A DNA stretch of 64,000 nucleotides from Labia minor (Eukaryota > Arthropoda > Insecta > Dermaptera > Spongiphoridae), in the NCBI GenBank assembly GCA_963082975.1, contig OY720345.1:11062491-11126490 (forward strand), given 5' to 3'. The notes under the pieces are model-generated. The model was not told where the DNA came from and did not search any database. It saw only the letters and a program-made list of their open reading frames with translations. Made by a program: the position numbers and the translations under genes. Positions 35,437 to 46,619 of this stretch are shown here, piece by piece; the first letter of the stretch is position 1; every line of letters starts with the position of its first letter.

Positions 35437-35640
35437 ATTAAAGCTTTGGTGGGTGTTTTTATTTATAAGTGAATTTTGTAAATAAAACCACAAATTGATA
35501 TTTTTTATTGTAAATTTATTCAAAAAATATAAAAATACACAACGTTTCGATTGCTACTTCTACAATCGTTATCAAGCGACTGCACTGTCCGCAGAAGTAG
35601 CAATCGAAACGTTGTGTATTTTTTTTGTATTTTATTTCTT
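35437..35640. mobile_element. Penelope-like foldback element, copy 2
   Basis: Same left half as 30677 (AATTTTGTAAATAAAACCAC). Inner arms ACACAACGTTTCGATTGCTA and its inverse TAGCAATCGAAACGTTGTGT are near perfect. The minus strand reads CTTGATAACGATTGTAGAAG, then TAGCAATCGAAACG. The right half is shorter than in copy 1. Confidence 0.65.
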
Positions 35641-35649
35641 TTGTTTTTA

Positions 35650-36060
35650 TTTCCTACTTTATCATATGATACTCGTTTAATCAAGAATCTTAATTTATTC
35701 TTAATTAGTCATTCGTTAATACAAATGTATACATCATTCTATAAAATTATCTATTAATTTTTTTTGTTCTCTAAATGTATAAAATAAATAAAATATTTTA
35801 ATATATTTATTTAAGTCTTTCACACACAAATGAAAGTGGTCATACCTGTTGGTTGGTGATAGAAATGGTTTAATATTTTTTTGTATATTCATAAAAATGT
35901 TTTAGAAGATAATAATTAATTTAATATGAAGGCATTTTATGAATATCTAATTATTAAATTTTAATAAATCAACCCAATTAAGATTATTTTTTGTTCTCTT
36001 AAATCCTATTTATGATTTAAAGTAAAATTTTTCATAAATTGTATTTAATATTTAAACATT
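35650..36060. other. AT-rich stretch without recognised genes
   Basis: No features other than homopolymer runs. Confidence 0.4.
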
Positions 36061-36230
36061 TTATATTTATTATAGGAGTATTTATTGTACTTATGTGTAC
36101 TTGACATTTTTATAAAAATAGTAATAAATATAATATAAATATAATTTATATTTATTATAGGAGTATTTATTGTACTTATGTGTACTTGACATTTTTATAA
36201 AAATAGTAATAAATATAATATAAATATAAT
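36061..36230. repeat. 85-bp tandem duplication followed by (TAATA)n
   Basis: The unit TTATATTTATTATAGGAGTA... starts at 36061 and again at 36146 with essentially no differences. The second copy runs into a (TAATA)n microsatellite to about 36262. Confidence 0.9.
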
Positions 36231-36269
36231 ATAATATAATATAATATAATATAATATAATATAGTATAT

Positions 36270-36775
36270 AATTATATATGATAGAAATGAAATTTGAATA
36301 TATTTATTCAGGAGTCTAAATAAACAAAAATTCTCAAAAGTTAACTTATTTTTTTATTTTTTAAAATTTCTATTTTTGAATTTGTTTTGATTATTATTAT
36401 AATTCTAATATATAATTAAATGCTGTAAAAATCGTTACATTACATTCAAAATATCACTTGGAATGTAATTCTATGAGAAAAATAAAATTGAAAATTGGAT
36501 CTCAAACATTGGAAGATTGAAAAGCACTAGATTCAATTATAAGGTAGAGAATTATATTATTCAGAGAAAGTGACTTTAGTGATTTATATTTTTATTTAAT
36601 ATTATTTCAATTGAGAAAAGGTCGGAAGTGGCAGACGGAAAGGATTCCAATAGCCATCCAGATGCTAAAAGATTCATTTATACAGCTATACAAATAAATA
36701 TTATTTTCATCCTGGTCTAGTGAAAAGGTCACGTCCGGATAAATAGTCCTCACTATTCATATTTTGTTAAAAAAA
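36270..36775. other. AT-rich stretch without recognised genes
   Basis: A less AT-rich patch at 36610-36750 shows no family or sustained open frame. Confidence 0.4.
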
Positions 36776-36955
36776 TAAGCTGGAGTGTCTCCACTCGACT
36801 ATCTCGCAATTTGAATTTAAATTTATATTATATTTAAATTAAATTTAATTAATTATAAATTAAAATTAATAAATAATATTTATGAATCCAGTTCATGTTT
36901 GGCTCGTTGTTGATGGCACCACGCCACGTCCTGGCGCGTGAGATTTACATTGCTC
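36776..36955 (-). mobile_element. Family B Helentron-like element, 3' fragment (copy 3)
   Basis: Contains the 3' terminal hairpin (TAAGCTGGAGTGTCTCCACT), the inverted ACTATCTCGC block and the TCACGCGCCAGGACGTGGCG segment. It ends abruptly at GTGAGATTTACATTG, so it lacks the microsatellite and 5' end. Confidence 0.75.
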
Positions 36956-36959
36956 GGTC

Positions 36960-37463
36960 AACCACAAATTAATATTTCCAGGGAATTCCGATAATAAAAA
37001 ATAATTTTTTTTAATTAACCAAGCATTATAGATAATTATAAATGAATATTCAAAATGAGACAATATCTGGTATATTTTAAAAAGTAATCCTAGATAAAAA
37101 CAAAAAAAAACCTCATTTATTTGTGCTATACTATCCATTTTTAATATTATTTTTCATGTTTTTCAAACTAAATTTTATATTTTCATAAGGAAACTAATTT
37201 TGAATGTTAGATAATTTATTTATTAGTTATTGATATATACTAAATGTAAATATATCAAAGAATTTATTATTTATAACAAATTAGAAATTTTACTTATTTT
37301 TAAAATTTATCCGATAAATATTATTAATAAACTTTATTTTGTAAAATATAGTATCTGAAATGTTATCTTTTTTTTTTTTTTGATTCATTTATATATTTTG
37401 GTGTTTGTTATTTCCAAAAATTTAAGATCTTATTAGCTTTTAATTATTAATGACTTTTTAAGA
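36960..37463. other. AT-rich stretch without recognised genes
   Basis: Nothing recognised. The 81-codon open frame on the minus strand here mostly reflects AT-rich DNA and the end of the B fragment. Confidence 0.4.
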
Positions 37464-38048
37464 TAAGCTGGAGTGTCGCAAATTTGATTTGGATTAATTA
37501 ACACATATATTATATTTAAATTAAATTTAATTAATTATAAATTATAAATTAAAATTAATAAATAATATTTATTAAACCAGCTTGTGTTTGGCTCTTTGTT
37601 GATGGCATCGCGTCACGTGCTGGCGCGTGATTGCCAGTCAATGTGTTAAAAAGAATCAATCAAGCTGAAATTCTATATATAGCAATTTTATATAATTTTT
37701 AATCATGTGAAAAACTATCAAACATATCTTTATTTTTATGGTCACTTTAGAGGAAAAAAAATCAAAACGTTGTAGGTAATGACCCTCTTCAGGTTGAGCT
37801 ACATTTTTCAAAAGTTGATAGAAATCTACGAATTTTGAATAATGCCCATGTACCAAATTTCATGATTCTAGCTCAAAACGTTTTTCATAATCTTGTCTAC
37901 ATACATACATACACACACATACTCAGAGAGAGACAGACATTTTTCTCAACCTTAGTGAAAATGATTCAGGAACCTTCAAAACGTATAAAAACATCAAAAT
38001 CTCGACATCGAAAATTTTCGTGATCGCAATACTATCACTGGCGAGATT
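37464..38048 (-). mobile_element. Family B Helentron-like element (copy 4)
   Basis: Near-complete copy. On the minus strand it runs from CTCGCCAGTGATAGTATTGC to TTTGCGACACTCCAGCTTA. The part holding GATAGTCGAGTGGA is deleted, which destroys the 3' hairpin. A (GT)n(CT)n-like region lies near 37900-37940. Confidence 0.75.
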
Positions 38049-38574
38049 ACCCAATTAGAAGCTTTCCAATAATCTCTCTACTAAAAAACTTACCTTTTAT
38101 CAAAAAAAAACCGGACATTTCAACTAAATGCAATTGAATAATTCATGAATATCCTTGAATATCTCTGTTAAAGAACCAAGCACTTTAATAATCAGAATTT
38201 CACACTTAAATTGTCTGTTGGTCATGATGAAACTTTAACAAACAACCAACTCGCGAATAGTACACTCCTTGCATCCAACCATTAACAATCTCAAAGTCTT
38301 TCAACCCTCAACCACAAATAGTCTTACTTGTACATAACAAGAATCCTTAACAAGCTCTTTCTTCAAACATAGTATATTATAAATTTTGTCGTCTTTATTG
38401 AGCAGAGATGTTGTTTATATAATGTCTCTCTCTCATAGATCAATAAATCAGTCAAAATTTTATAGATTGACACGATATTTTATTTAATTTTTACTTTATC
38501 CATTATTTATATATATCCATTCACATACATTCAAATCCGTCATATAGATAAACTAGCCGGCGGCATAAAACTCT
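38049..38574. other. Unassigned DNA
   Basis: Patch 38060-38390 is more complex than its surroundings, with a GTAAGT donor-like site on the minus strand at 38089. No homologous family was recognised and frames are short. Confidence 0.35.
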
Positions 38575-38582
38575 TCTTAGAG

Positions 38583-38880
38583 CAGTGGTTCCCAAATTTA
38601 TTTGGCCAAGCGCTCCCTTTGCAGAAAATAATTTACTCAGCGCCCCTTGGAAATTAACTTTTTTTAATTTTAATAACACTTATTATTATATTATATTATA
38701 TATTATATTATAAATAAAGGTGTACATTAGAAACATGGAATGTATGTATCTATTTATTGATCTCAGAATAGAAAAGTAATATACAAGCAATTTTCCCTAA
38801 ATGCACCTTGGCCCTCACCGCCCCCATGAATCGTTCCAGCGCCCATGAGTGGGCGGTAGCGCTCACTTTGGGAATCACTG
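38583..38880. mobile_element. hAT MITE with 8-bp target duplication
   Basis: Ends CAGTGGTTCCCAAATTTA and AGTTTGGGAATCACTG-like right end (CTTTGGGAATCACTG). Perfect direct repeats TCTTAGAG lie at 38575-38582 and 38881-38888. Core has CGCTCCCTTTGC and CAGCGCCCATGAGTGG. Non-coding. Confidence 0.9.
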
Positions 38881-38889
38881 TCTTAGAGA

Positions 38890-39745
38890 GACAGGCAGCT
38901 TCTTTCAAATGATTCACTTTTTTCAAATCGTCGTAATAATTTTATATTTTTGTTATTTGACATTATTTAATTTAACAAACAAAATTTAAAAAAAAAAAAG
39001 TTAGTTACAAATTGTCAAAATTATTAATTTGTAATCAACTTCATAATGTTACAGAGATCACATATATACGACGGAAATTATATATATGGATGATATATAT
39101 CATTTAACTAAAATCAATATTTCCATTTTTCTTTTCAATTTTATATTACTTATTAATATTTTTTATGTATTTTTGTTAACTCTTTTCCCATTTTCATAAT
39201 ACATTAATTTTTTTTTATTTTAATTTTAACCGGCTTACTGTACTCATAGCTTGCTTTTTAATAAGTAATTTAGTATTTATTAAGAGTAAGTCATTTCAGA
39301 AATTTTAGTGAATTTTTATTAAAGTAATAAATTCAATATCTCAAATAAATATAAAAATTCAAGTCAAATAACCAATTTTTCAAAAATTATAAATTAAATA
39401 AAAGATAAATTAGCTTTTAGCTTTAAACATAAAAATAAAATAAGAAATTGAAATTGAGTGCCTGATTTTTTAAATTATATATTAAATTATATATATAAAT
39501 TATATTAAATTTAACTCATGTGTGTCTAAACTATGACCATTCGAGGGCCACATTGCAAAAAAAAAAAAAATGCTGAGCCGCATATAAATATTTTTTCAAC
39601 AAATGGAAATAAAATTAACTACAGTAAAAGCTCTCTATAAAAACAAGTCTAATAGTTATTTCATTCATTTTAATTCCCAATAAACATTGTTTTGAGAATG
39701 TCCTTATAGAGAGATTTTACTGTATAGATAGTTTTATTAAAATAC
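38890..39745. other. AT-rich stretch with a possible hAT terminus
   Basis: At 39519-39590 a GTCTAAACTATGACCATTCG... GGGCCACATTGC segment resembles a hAT end. The rest is AT-rich and unassigned. Confidence 0.4.
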
Positions 39746-39749
39746 TAGC

Positions 39750-40392
39750 TGCTCCGAGCGCCTTCGGCGCTCTCCACACCTAGACGGGGGCTCCGCCCCC
39801 TGTACCCCCCGAGTGTCCCTATTCTGAGCTATAACCATCTAACTCCTACCCTGTCCCATCTCACTCACGTTCCTTCCTACATTGTCCACCCTGTTCACAA
39901 TTGGTCTTCCACACGGACGTTTTCCAATCGAACTCCCCACCAATATATTTTTCCTCTCCCATTCTAGCCATGTGCCCTGCCGATCCCAGCCTTCTCTATT
40001 TTATGACCTATATCTAGAGATGCATAGAGGTCATGCAATTCCTTGTTATGCAGTCTCCGCTATTCCCCGGTGTCCTCATCTTTCTTTGGCCCATAAATGC
40101 TGGGAAGAATCCTATTCTCAAATACTTTGAATCTACTCTCATCTCCCAGGGTTATAGACCATACCTCCCACCCATATAATACAACAGAAAAAATAATTGT
40201 TTTATATATTTTAATTTTGATCCCCTTTGATAATAATTTCCCGATTGCAACCTCGATTTAAATTCTTTGCAAGTATTAGTCGCTCTGATACTAATTATAT
40301 TTTGCATTATCACTATTAATTTCAAACCCCATCACTTTTCCTGCCTCGATTATTTTTTTATCCTACTTTAAATGTTATTAATTTATTTAAAA
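39750..40392 (-). mobile_element. Jockey-type LINE 3' end (LINE copy 2), cleanest 3' UTR
   Basis: Same segment as copy 1 at 2660, inverted, with the DENRFRVFENRI and ELHDLYASLDIG regions read on the minus strand. The 3' UTR keeps two GC-rich hairpins on the minus strand: GGGGGCGGAGCCCCC and GAGCGCCGAAGGCGCTC, followed by AGCAGCTAGTATTTT. A family C element interrupts the sequence at 40393; the LINE homology resumes at 41055-41085. Confidence 0.78.
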
Positions 40393-41054
40393 ATAAGTTG
40401 ACCTGTGGCCAGTTCCGAACCGACGGACGGTTTGAAATAAATTAATTTCCAGCTACAGAAACAATTTCAAATAATTTTCATATATCTATTAATGTAATAA
40501 AAAACAGATAGGCATAGAACATAAATATTTTTAATTTTATTTTATTTATAATATATAGCTGAAGTAGCCGGCGTTGCCCGTGATCATAATACGGAGGCTG
40601 TGACGTCATGAAGGGCTGGGTGACGTCATATAATTTTAAATTAAGAAAAACATAATGAAGATGATTTTTCCCGAGGATAAAACCAATACATTCGTGGTGA
40701 TATGTAAAAAAATCTCCTCATGTGAAATTTGGTGTGAAAATAACCCTTCCCATCCTATCGTCGATCGCTAATACTACCACTTCCGGTTTCCGGATTTGCA
40801 CCAAAAGTTGATCAATTCATCCCTCTGATGCATTAAGTAAATATACCAAATTTCATCAAAATCCGTTGAGCCGTTCAGGCTGTACACATCTATACGGACA
40901 GACGGAAGGACGGACGGACGCACGGACAGACATGATGCTAAAAATACTTTTTTCTGTTAAGAAAATGCATGATTCGTGGAGATATGTAAAAATCTCCACA
41001 TGTGAAATTTGGTGTGAAAACAATACCTTCCTTACTATCCTCGGTCGGTAAAAA
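40393..41054 (-). mobile_element. Helentron-like element, family C, inside LINE copy 2
   Basis: On the minus strand it runs from TTTTTACCGACCGAGGATAG to the GGACTGGCCACAGG hairpin region and TCAACTTAT. CRE octamers lie at 40601-40608 and 40621-40628. A (GGAC)n tract lies at 40898-40930. It carries an extra AGCTGAAGTAGCCGGCGTTG segment (40558-40590) that is absent from the copies at 16867 and 54851. Confidence 0.75.
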
Positions 41055-41085
41055 ACAAAGTAAACAAAATAAAAATAAAAGATTT

Positions 41086-42164
41086 ATAAGAGATAAGATT
41101 ATAAGAGAGATATTATAAGATAAGATTTAATAATATTAGATCATATTTATTCAATAGTTTATTTTGAATAAGATATTCTTTAATTATCATTTTAAATGAA
41201 TATTAATTAAAGAAAGAAATTGTTTTTATAATATCCTAAATAATATGTAACAATTTTCAAGATAGAAATTTATTACAATTATTAAATTTTGCATCATTGC
41301 ATCAATCTGATTAAAATGAATTGAACTGGGGTCCTCAATAATACAAACAAACAATTTTAGCTAGCATAATGAGATTAAAAAATAAAAAATATATAAACTT
41401 ACCTGAAAATAATTAGATATTTATTTAATAAAATTAAATTTTTAAGTAAATAAATAAATAAAATCAAAATTCAAAATTAATCAAGTAAAAAAGGCAATTG
41501 AAATGTTTTAAATTATCTAAAAAAAACCAATTATTAATATAAAAATACAAATAATATGATCAAAAAATAAATAAAATTAAGTTAAATAAATAAAACGTTT
41601 TAAATAGAAATTAAAACTAATTGATATTATGAAAAACAATTTTAAACAAATGTATTTAATTAAATTATTAAATTTAAAAAATATTAAATGATATTTAGCT
41701 TAAATATAAAAATTAAAATAAAAAGAAATTACTTAAAAAAATTAAAACTATAATAATAATATTAAAATATATATAAAATTACCTGAAAATAATTAGATAT
41801 TTATTTGATAAAATTAATTAATTATCTTATTATTATTTATCCAAGTAATATCATCTATTTCTATTCGCTACTGAGAAGGAAGGGATTCACAGCACAGAGC
41901 ATCCTTACAGTCACAGTCAGTAGAGAGTAAAAAAAATGAAGACCGCCGTTTTTTAAAATAATTAAATTATTTTATAGATTATAAAATAAAAATTATTGTA
42001 TTAACATTAAAAATTATAAAATAAAAATTATTGTATTACCATTAAAAATATTGAAATAAAAAATAATATTTAGTTTGATTTAATAAGTAAAATCATTATA
42101 AACATTTTTTGTGAGAATTTCTCGGAGTGGTAGGGAGGTTAGATAGGCACAACTTTTATTCCAA
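41086..42164. other. AT-rich stretch with small duplications
   Basis: TTACCTGAAAATAATTAGAT occurs at 41399 and again at 41780. A 36-bp unit (ATTATAAAATAAAAATTATT...) is repeated in tandem near 41975-42046. No gene was recognised. Confidence 0.5.
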
Positions 42165-42169
42165 ATGTT

Positions 42170-42345
42170 CGTCCTCCCTTGCTGTGACGTCATCAATAAG
42201 AAAATGTAAAGAAAAGGGCTGTTTTTAGGGTTTTCCCGACAATTATTCGATTTTTTCTCGCCGGAAAAACCATCCTTGGACTTCAACGAACATTTTAAAA
42301 AAAGAATTGTCAAAATTGGTCCAGGCGTTATTGAGTGATGCAATT
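42170..42345 (+). repeat. Dispersed repeat, family G copy
   Basis: TTTCCCGACAATTATTCGAT, ATTGTCAAAATTGGTCCAGG and GCGTTATTGAGTGATG match 31684-31821. A TGACGTCA octamer (about 42184) precedes it. Confidence 0.55.
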
Positions 42346-42836
42346 ACGAAAGTCATTTTTATTTATAAGATAATAACTTCTTTTTATTATTATAATTTTT
42401 TTATTTGAATTATAGATATATTTATAAAATTATAAATAAACATGAAAAATATTGCAAACATTATTTATTTTTTTTTTTTAGAAGAAATGAGCAAATTTAA
42501 ATATTTTCATAATTTGCGTTTGGGCCACATCTCAAAAGATTTTGGGCCCCACTTTAGACTCATTTTTAGCTGACGTGTAGCAATTATATCCTACAAATAT
42601 CTTTAAATATCCTTAACGAAAAAAAAAATTTCTCCAAAATAATACATACATAAAATAATAATAATAATATATAAGTGATAAATTCAGTTAGAATATTTTT
42701 CTTTTATTTCATACATATATTTGCATAAGTAATTTAAAAAGAAAACATTAAATATATCAAATTAATTCAATATTATAAAATGTAAGCTTTAATATATATC
42801 ATTAATATACAAATCCCATTTATATTCATTTAGAAA

Positions 42837-42876
<40 letters not shown>

Positions 42877-43573
42877 ATTTGAATTAATATAATATCTATT
42901 AGATAAATAAATGATTTTTTTTATTTTTAAAACTTAAAAATCAATAAAACATAGGAAAAAAAAGAAAGAATATATAATAGATTTGCTTTCTTATAATTTT
43001 AAATAAAAATAATTAATGTCTATTAAAATAGGGCCGGTTTTAAGATGAAGAAAGAAAGTCTTATAACCTGGAGAAGCTAATATTAATAGCAGGCATTGGA
43101 ACAACCAGACCGTGGCCTCTGAACAGCGAATGTGAAATTAACTTAAATGCATTAGCAGCACATGATCTACATTTAGTTTGAAAAGTGATACAGAAGTATG
43201 TTTAACTCATGATTAATTATTACTAAACAAAATTTGTGGCATTCAATATCGAAATTTAATGATCCATAAATTAAATTACATTATCTAAGTATTATAGATA
43301 TTATTCGTATACGGATTTTGTTAAAGATCATATATTTAATACTTTCAATATTAATATAATATGTAATCGGTATTGAAAAATGAAATCATTTTATATTATT
43401 TATGCTTGACTGAGAATTCAGTTAATAAATTTAAGTATAAGTGTAAATCCTAATTTCCTTAAAACTATATATACTTAATTATTTATCTGTTTCTAAAAAA
43501 AAAATTTTATTTTTATTTATTTGTATTTACAAATATAATAAATTAAACAAAAAAAAAAAGATATTCTCTAAAA
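42346..43573. other. AT-rich stretch without recognised genes
   Basis: A hAT-like GGGCCCCACTTTAGACTCAT end lies at 42549-42571 and (TA)n at 42840-42872. Patch 43030-43190 is more complex but has only short broken frames. Confidence 0.45.
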
Positions 43574-43575
43574 TA

Positions 43576-44300
43576 CGAGGACTGTTCAAAAAAGGTAAAT
43601 TTCGAATTTTCGTGTGCTGTGTACGTTCAATTATCGAAATTTTTTTTTGTTATGTTGGTACACTTATGTTTCTCATATGTTGACATTATCAGCCATTTTG
43701 GATTAGTTTGTATTTGACAACTGAAAAAGTTAGTCACGTTTTTGTGTGTTCTTCGATTTTTTACTTTAAAAAAAATGGATCAAAGAATCTGTATTAAATT
43801 TGGCGTTATAAATGGAATGAAGTGCTCCAACGCACTGTGACATTCGGCGAATCTACTTTGTTTTAAAAAAATGTTTATAAGTGCATCATGAGTTCTTGCC
43901 AACAGATCGTACTGAATAAGGAATACTACAAGAAAGTTAGGCAACGTTTGTGTGAAGCAATACGGCTCAAACGATCGGAATTGTGGAAAAACAAATCATG
44001 GATTCTGCATCACGAGAATGCACCAGCTCACACATCATTGCTTGTTCGTGATTTTTTGGCCAAAAACAACACCGTAATCATGCATCAACCACCACATTCA
44101 CCAGATTTGGCTCCCTGCGACTTTTTCCTATTCCCCAAACTGAAGAGACCAATGAAAGGGAAGCATTTTGCCTCAATTAATGAGTTAAAGTCGGAATGGA
44201 AGAACGAGCTGAAGGCAATACCGAAAAGCGCATTTCAGAATTGATTCGAAGATTGGAAGATGCGCTGGCATAAGTGCATTATATCTGAGGAGGGTTATTT
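43576..44300 (+). mobile_element. Mariner relic with long transposase fragment
   Basis: Starts CGAGGACTGTTCAAAAAAGG after TA. A short N-terminal piece (MDQRICIKFGVINGMKCSN, ATG at 43775) is followed by a frameshift and a deletion. Then comes a 118-codon open frame (43888-44244) with WILHHENAPAHTS and HSPDLAPCDFFLFPKLK, which carry the second and third catalytic Asp positions; the second, within HHEN, is Glu here instead of the usual Asp. A stop follows FQN, after which EDWKMRWHKCI and a GGYFE-like end continue. The right TIR is missing, replaced by the end of a family B element. Confidence 0.88.
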
Positions 44301-44346
44301 TGAATCCAATTCAAATTGCGAGATAGTCGAGTGGAGACACTCCAGC
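44301..44346 (+). mobile_element. Family B Helentron-like element, 3' end only (copy 6)
   Basis: TCCAATTCAAATTGCGAGAT followed by AGTCGAGTGGAGACACTCCAGCTTA at its end. It joins directly to the mariner transposase C-terminus, without the rest of family B. Confidence 0.75.
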
Positions 44347-45590
44347 TTATTTTTAATGATTTAATGAAAATGTGCAAATAAATTATTGATTAGATTTCAA
44401 ATAAAATTTTTAATAAAACAAATTCGATTAATTATTCATATTTTGAAGTCAACATTAGATTCAGATTTTAATGGTTCAATTTATTGAAATGGTGTGAGTT
44501 TAACTACGAGATATTATCTCGAAAATTGTTTAAATGAGAGTGAATGCAATTTACAGAGTCCTTGACATTGACCTTAATTAATTCTAAATACATACACAAA
44601 TTATTTAATTGAAAGTGTTTTTTCGTATACAAATTTTTATACAAATATAATAAACAACTTTAAAATATTATATTTTTCAATATATTTTAATAATATCCAA
44701 AATCTCAATATCAATCTCTATATCTTTTTTTTTTAAATTCATTTATTATAACATTTAAAACAAATAATATCTCTTTTATTTTAAAATGTTCTTCTGTCAT
44801 AAAATATTTTACTATATTAATTTAACATTAACATTTAATAAAATGTACCTACTCTATTTTAATTTGTTTCAAAAAAAAAAAAAAAAAAAAAAAATGGAAT
44901 GGAATGAAAATTAAAAATTATTATTTATTAATTGATATATTTTCTTTGAATTTCAATTGAGAAAAAGAAAGTAGTGTATCAATCAAAATGCGCATAAAGC
45001 AAAAAATAAATAAATAAATAAATATTAATTTATACATTAAATTTGAAGTTTCACCGAGTGATTTAATAATTAAAAATTATTCTTATTAAATTTTATATAG
45101 TAGTTTACATAATTTAATAATAATTATTATAATTACCACTTATAATTATTAATATTAATATGATTATTTTTCTTTCTTTCTTATTGTCATATGAAATTTG
45201 TTGGTTGGCTCTATCAATTAAAAATTATTACACGTGTTCCACTCCAATTTCAAATATTGTCAACGAAATCTGTGACATTGCTTCGTTAGAGTCTAATTAA
45301 CAAACCATCATTTTATAGCATGCTAGATAATTATTTTTTCACATATTTAATATCATAATTACATTTATTCATTGAGATGGAGAATTTGTAATCCAATTTT
45401 CATATTAAAGAGGTAAAACATTTATTTATTTATTTTCTATAAACATCTTAAACTCGGTAGATTTTCCATTAAAAAAAAAAAAAATTATACAATACCTTTG
45501 GGATGTAAGATAAGAAATACGTTAGAAAAGCTACGTTTTTTTTCCAACAGAAATATTTTCTTTGGATATAATAACTTGAAATCATTTCCC
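44347..45590. other. AT-rich stretch without recognised genes
   Basis: Poly-A occurs at 44872-44895 and (AAAT)n at 45005-45024. Nothing else was recognised. Confidence 0.45.
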
Positions 45591-45780
45591 CCCCCCCTTT
45601 TTTTATTATATTATCTCTCTTTCTATATATATATATATATATTTAATTTAATAAGAAATAATTACAATTTTGAATATTATACGTGCTATTGAGTGTGAAC
45701 TTTCTTTCTTTACCCCCCCCCCCCCAACACCCCATAATCCCACACTTCCCTCCCCATAAAGCTGGGATTATAATAGAATT
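45585..45780. repeat. Pyrimidine-rich patch with C runs
   Basis: C runs near 45589-45597 and 45713-45725, with T and (TA)n tracts between. The minus-strand Gly-rich frame across it is an artefact of the G runs. Confidence 0.7.
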
Positions 45781-46354
45781 TATATATTTGATTAATTTAT
45801 TGATTTTCGATTCCTCAGTTATAATAAAAAATAAATAAGTATTATTTTTTAGCATTTCTTTTAAATCCGGGTCGTTTGATCATTGGCTATTAGACCGGAA
45901 CTTGCCGTGAGATTTGAACTTCAGAAAGTGGATGATGATGATGATTACCTTTTTAAAAAAAGGTTTTCTCAGTTAAATGGTATTTTTATAAATAAAAATA
46001 GAAATTATTTTCATTTTTTTTTTGCAAGATATCGGCATGATTTTTTTTTTTTTACTAAACCATTGATTTGATGGTCCATTGAAACGTATAACGTATTGTG
46101 AATTTATTTTCACTTGAATTCTTTCTTCTTTTCCAAAAGATATCACCTGTCTTATTATTTTAGACATTATTGAAACTTATCCTATTTTGATAAAAAAGAA
46201 CAAATAATATCATATTTATTTTCTTATATTTAAAGTTTTTGTTTTTATGCTTCTTTCATTAATATATTTATTAAAATATGAATAACATATGAAAACCCCT
46301 CCTGAACCTTTTTCTAGCCTCTATCACACACAAAACCTATTTACATAAAGTGAA
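45781..46354. other. AT-rich stretch without recognised genes
   Basis: An (GAT)n patch lies at 45932-45945. No gene was recognised. Confidence 0.4.
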
Positions 46355-46616
46355 AAAGTAAGCTATTATGCCTTTTGAACATCAATTATGGTAAAAGGAC
46401 ATCCAATATCAAGCCAGTCAGTTGCCTTCTAAAGTGTTGTAGTCTTGTATAATCAGTACAGCGGATTTTCTTAACTTTTATTCTTGATTTTTTCAAGAAA
46501 CTTCCCCATTTTGATCATCTATCCTGAATGAACTTTGTTCCTATAGTCCCCAGTTAAAGAAATAGTTCCTTGTCAAGCCTGGCACTGGAACCTGGCTATA
46601 CACAAACTTAAGCGAC
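46355..46616 (-). mobile_element. tRNA-derived SINE, diverged copy
   Basis: On the minus strand a GGAGGGTAGCACCTCTGTCG head with the B-box-like GGTTCCAGTGCCAGG is followed by a body ending GACTGGCTTGATATTGGATG and GTTCAAAAGGCATAATAG. Relative of the 19729 and 29450 copies, more diverged. Confidence 0.6.
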
Positions 46617-46619
46617 AGA

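Noticed and set aside
38060-38390. More complex DNA with a GTAAGT site on the minus strand, possible untranslated exon
   Set aside because: No acceptor or paired exon recognised, and frames short.
42080-42343. 87-codon open frame on the minus strand
   Set aside because: Lies mainly in dispersed repeat family G; no protein family recognised.
39519-42571. A possible 3-kb hAT element bounded by GTCTAAACT and CTTTAGACTCAT segments
   Set aside because: Ends are too diverged, no 8-bp duplication is visible, and the interior is made of unrelated LINE and family C sequences.
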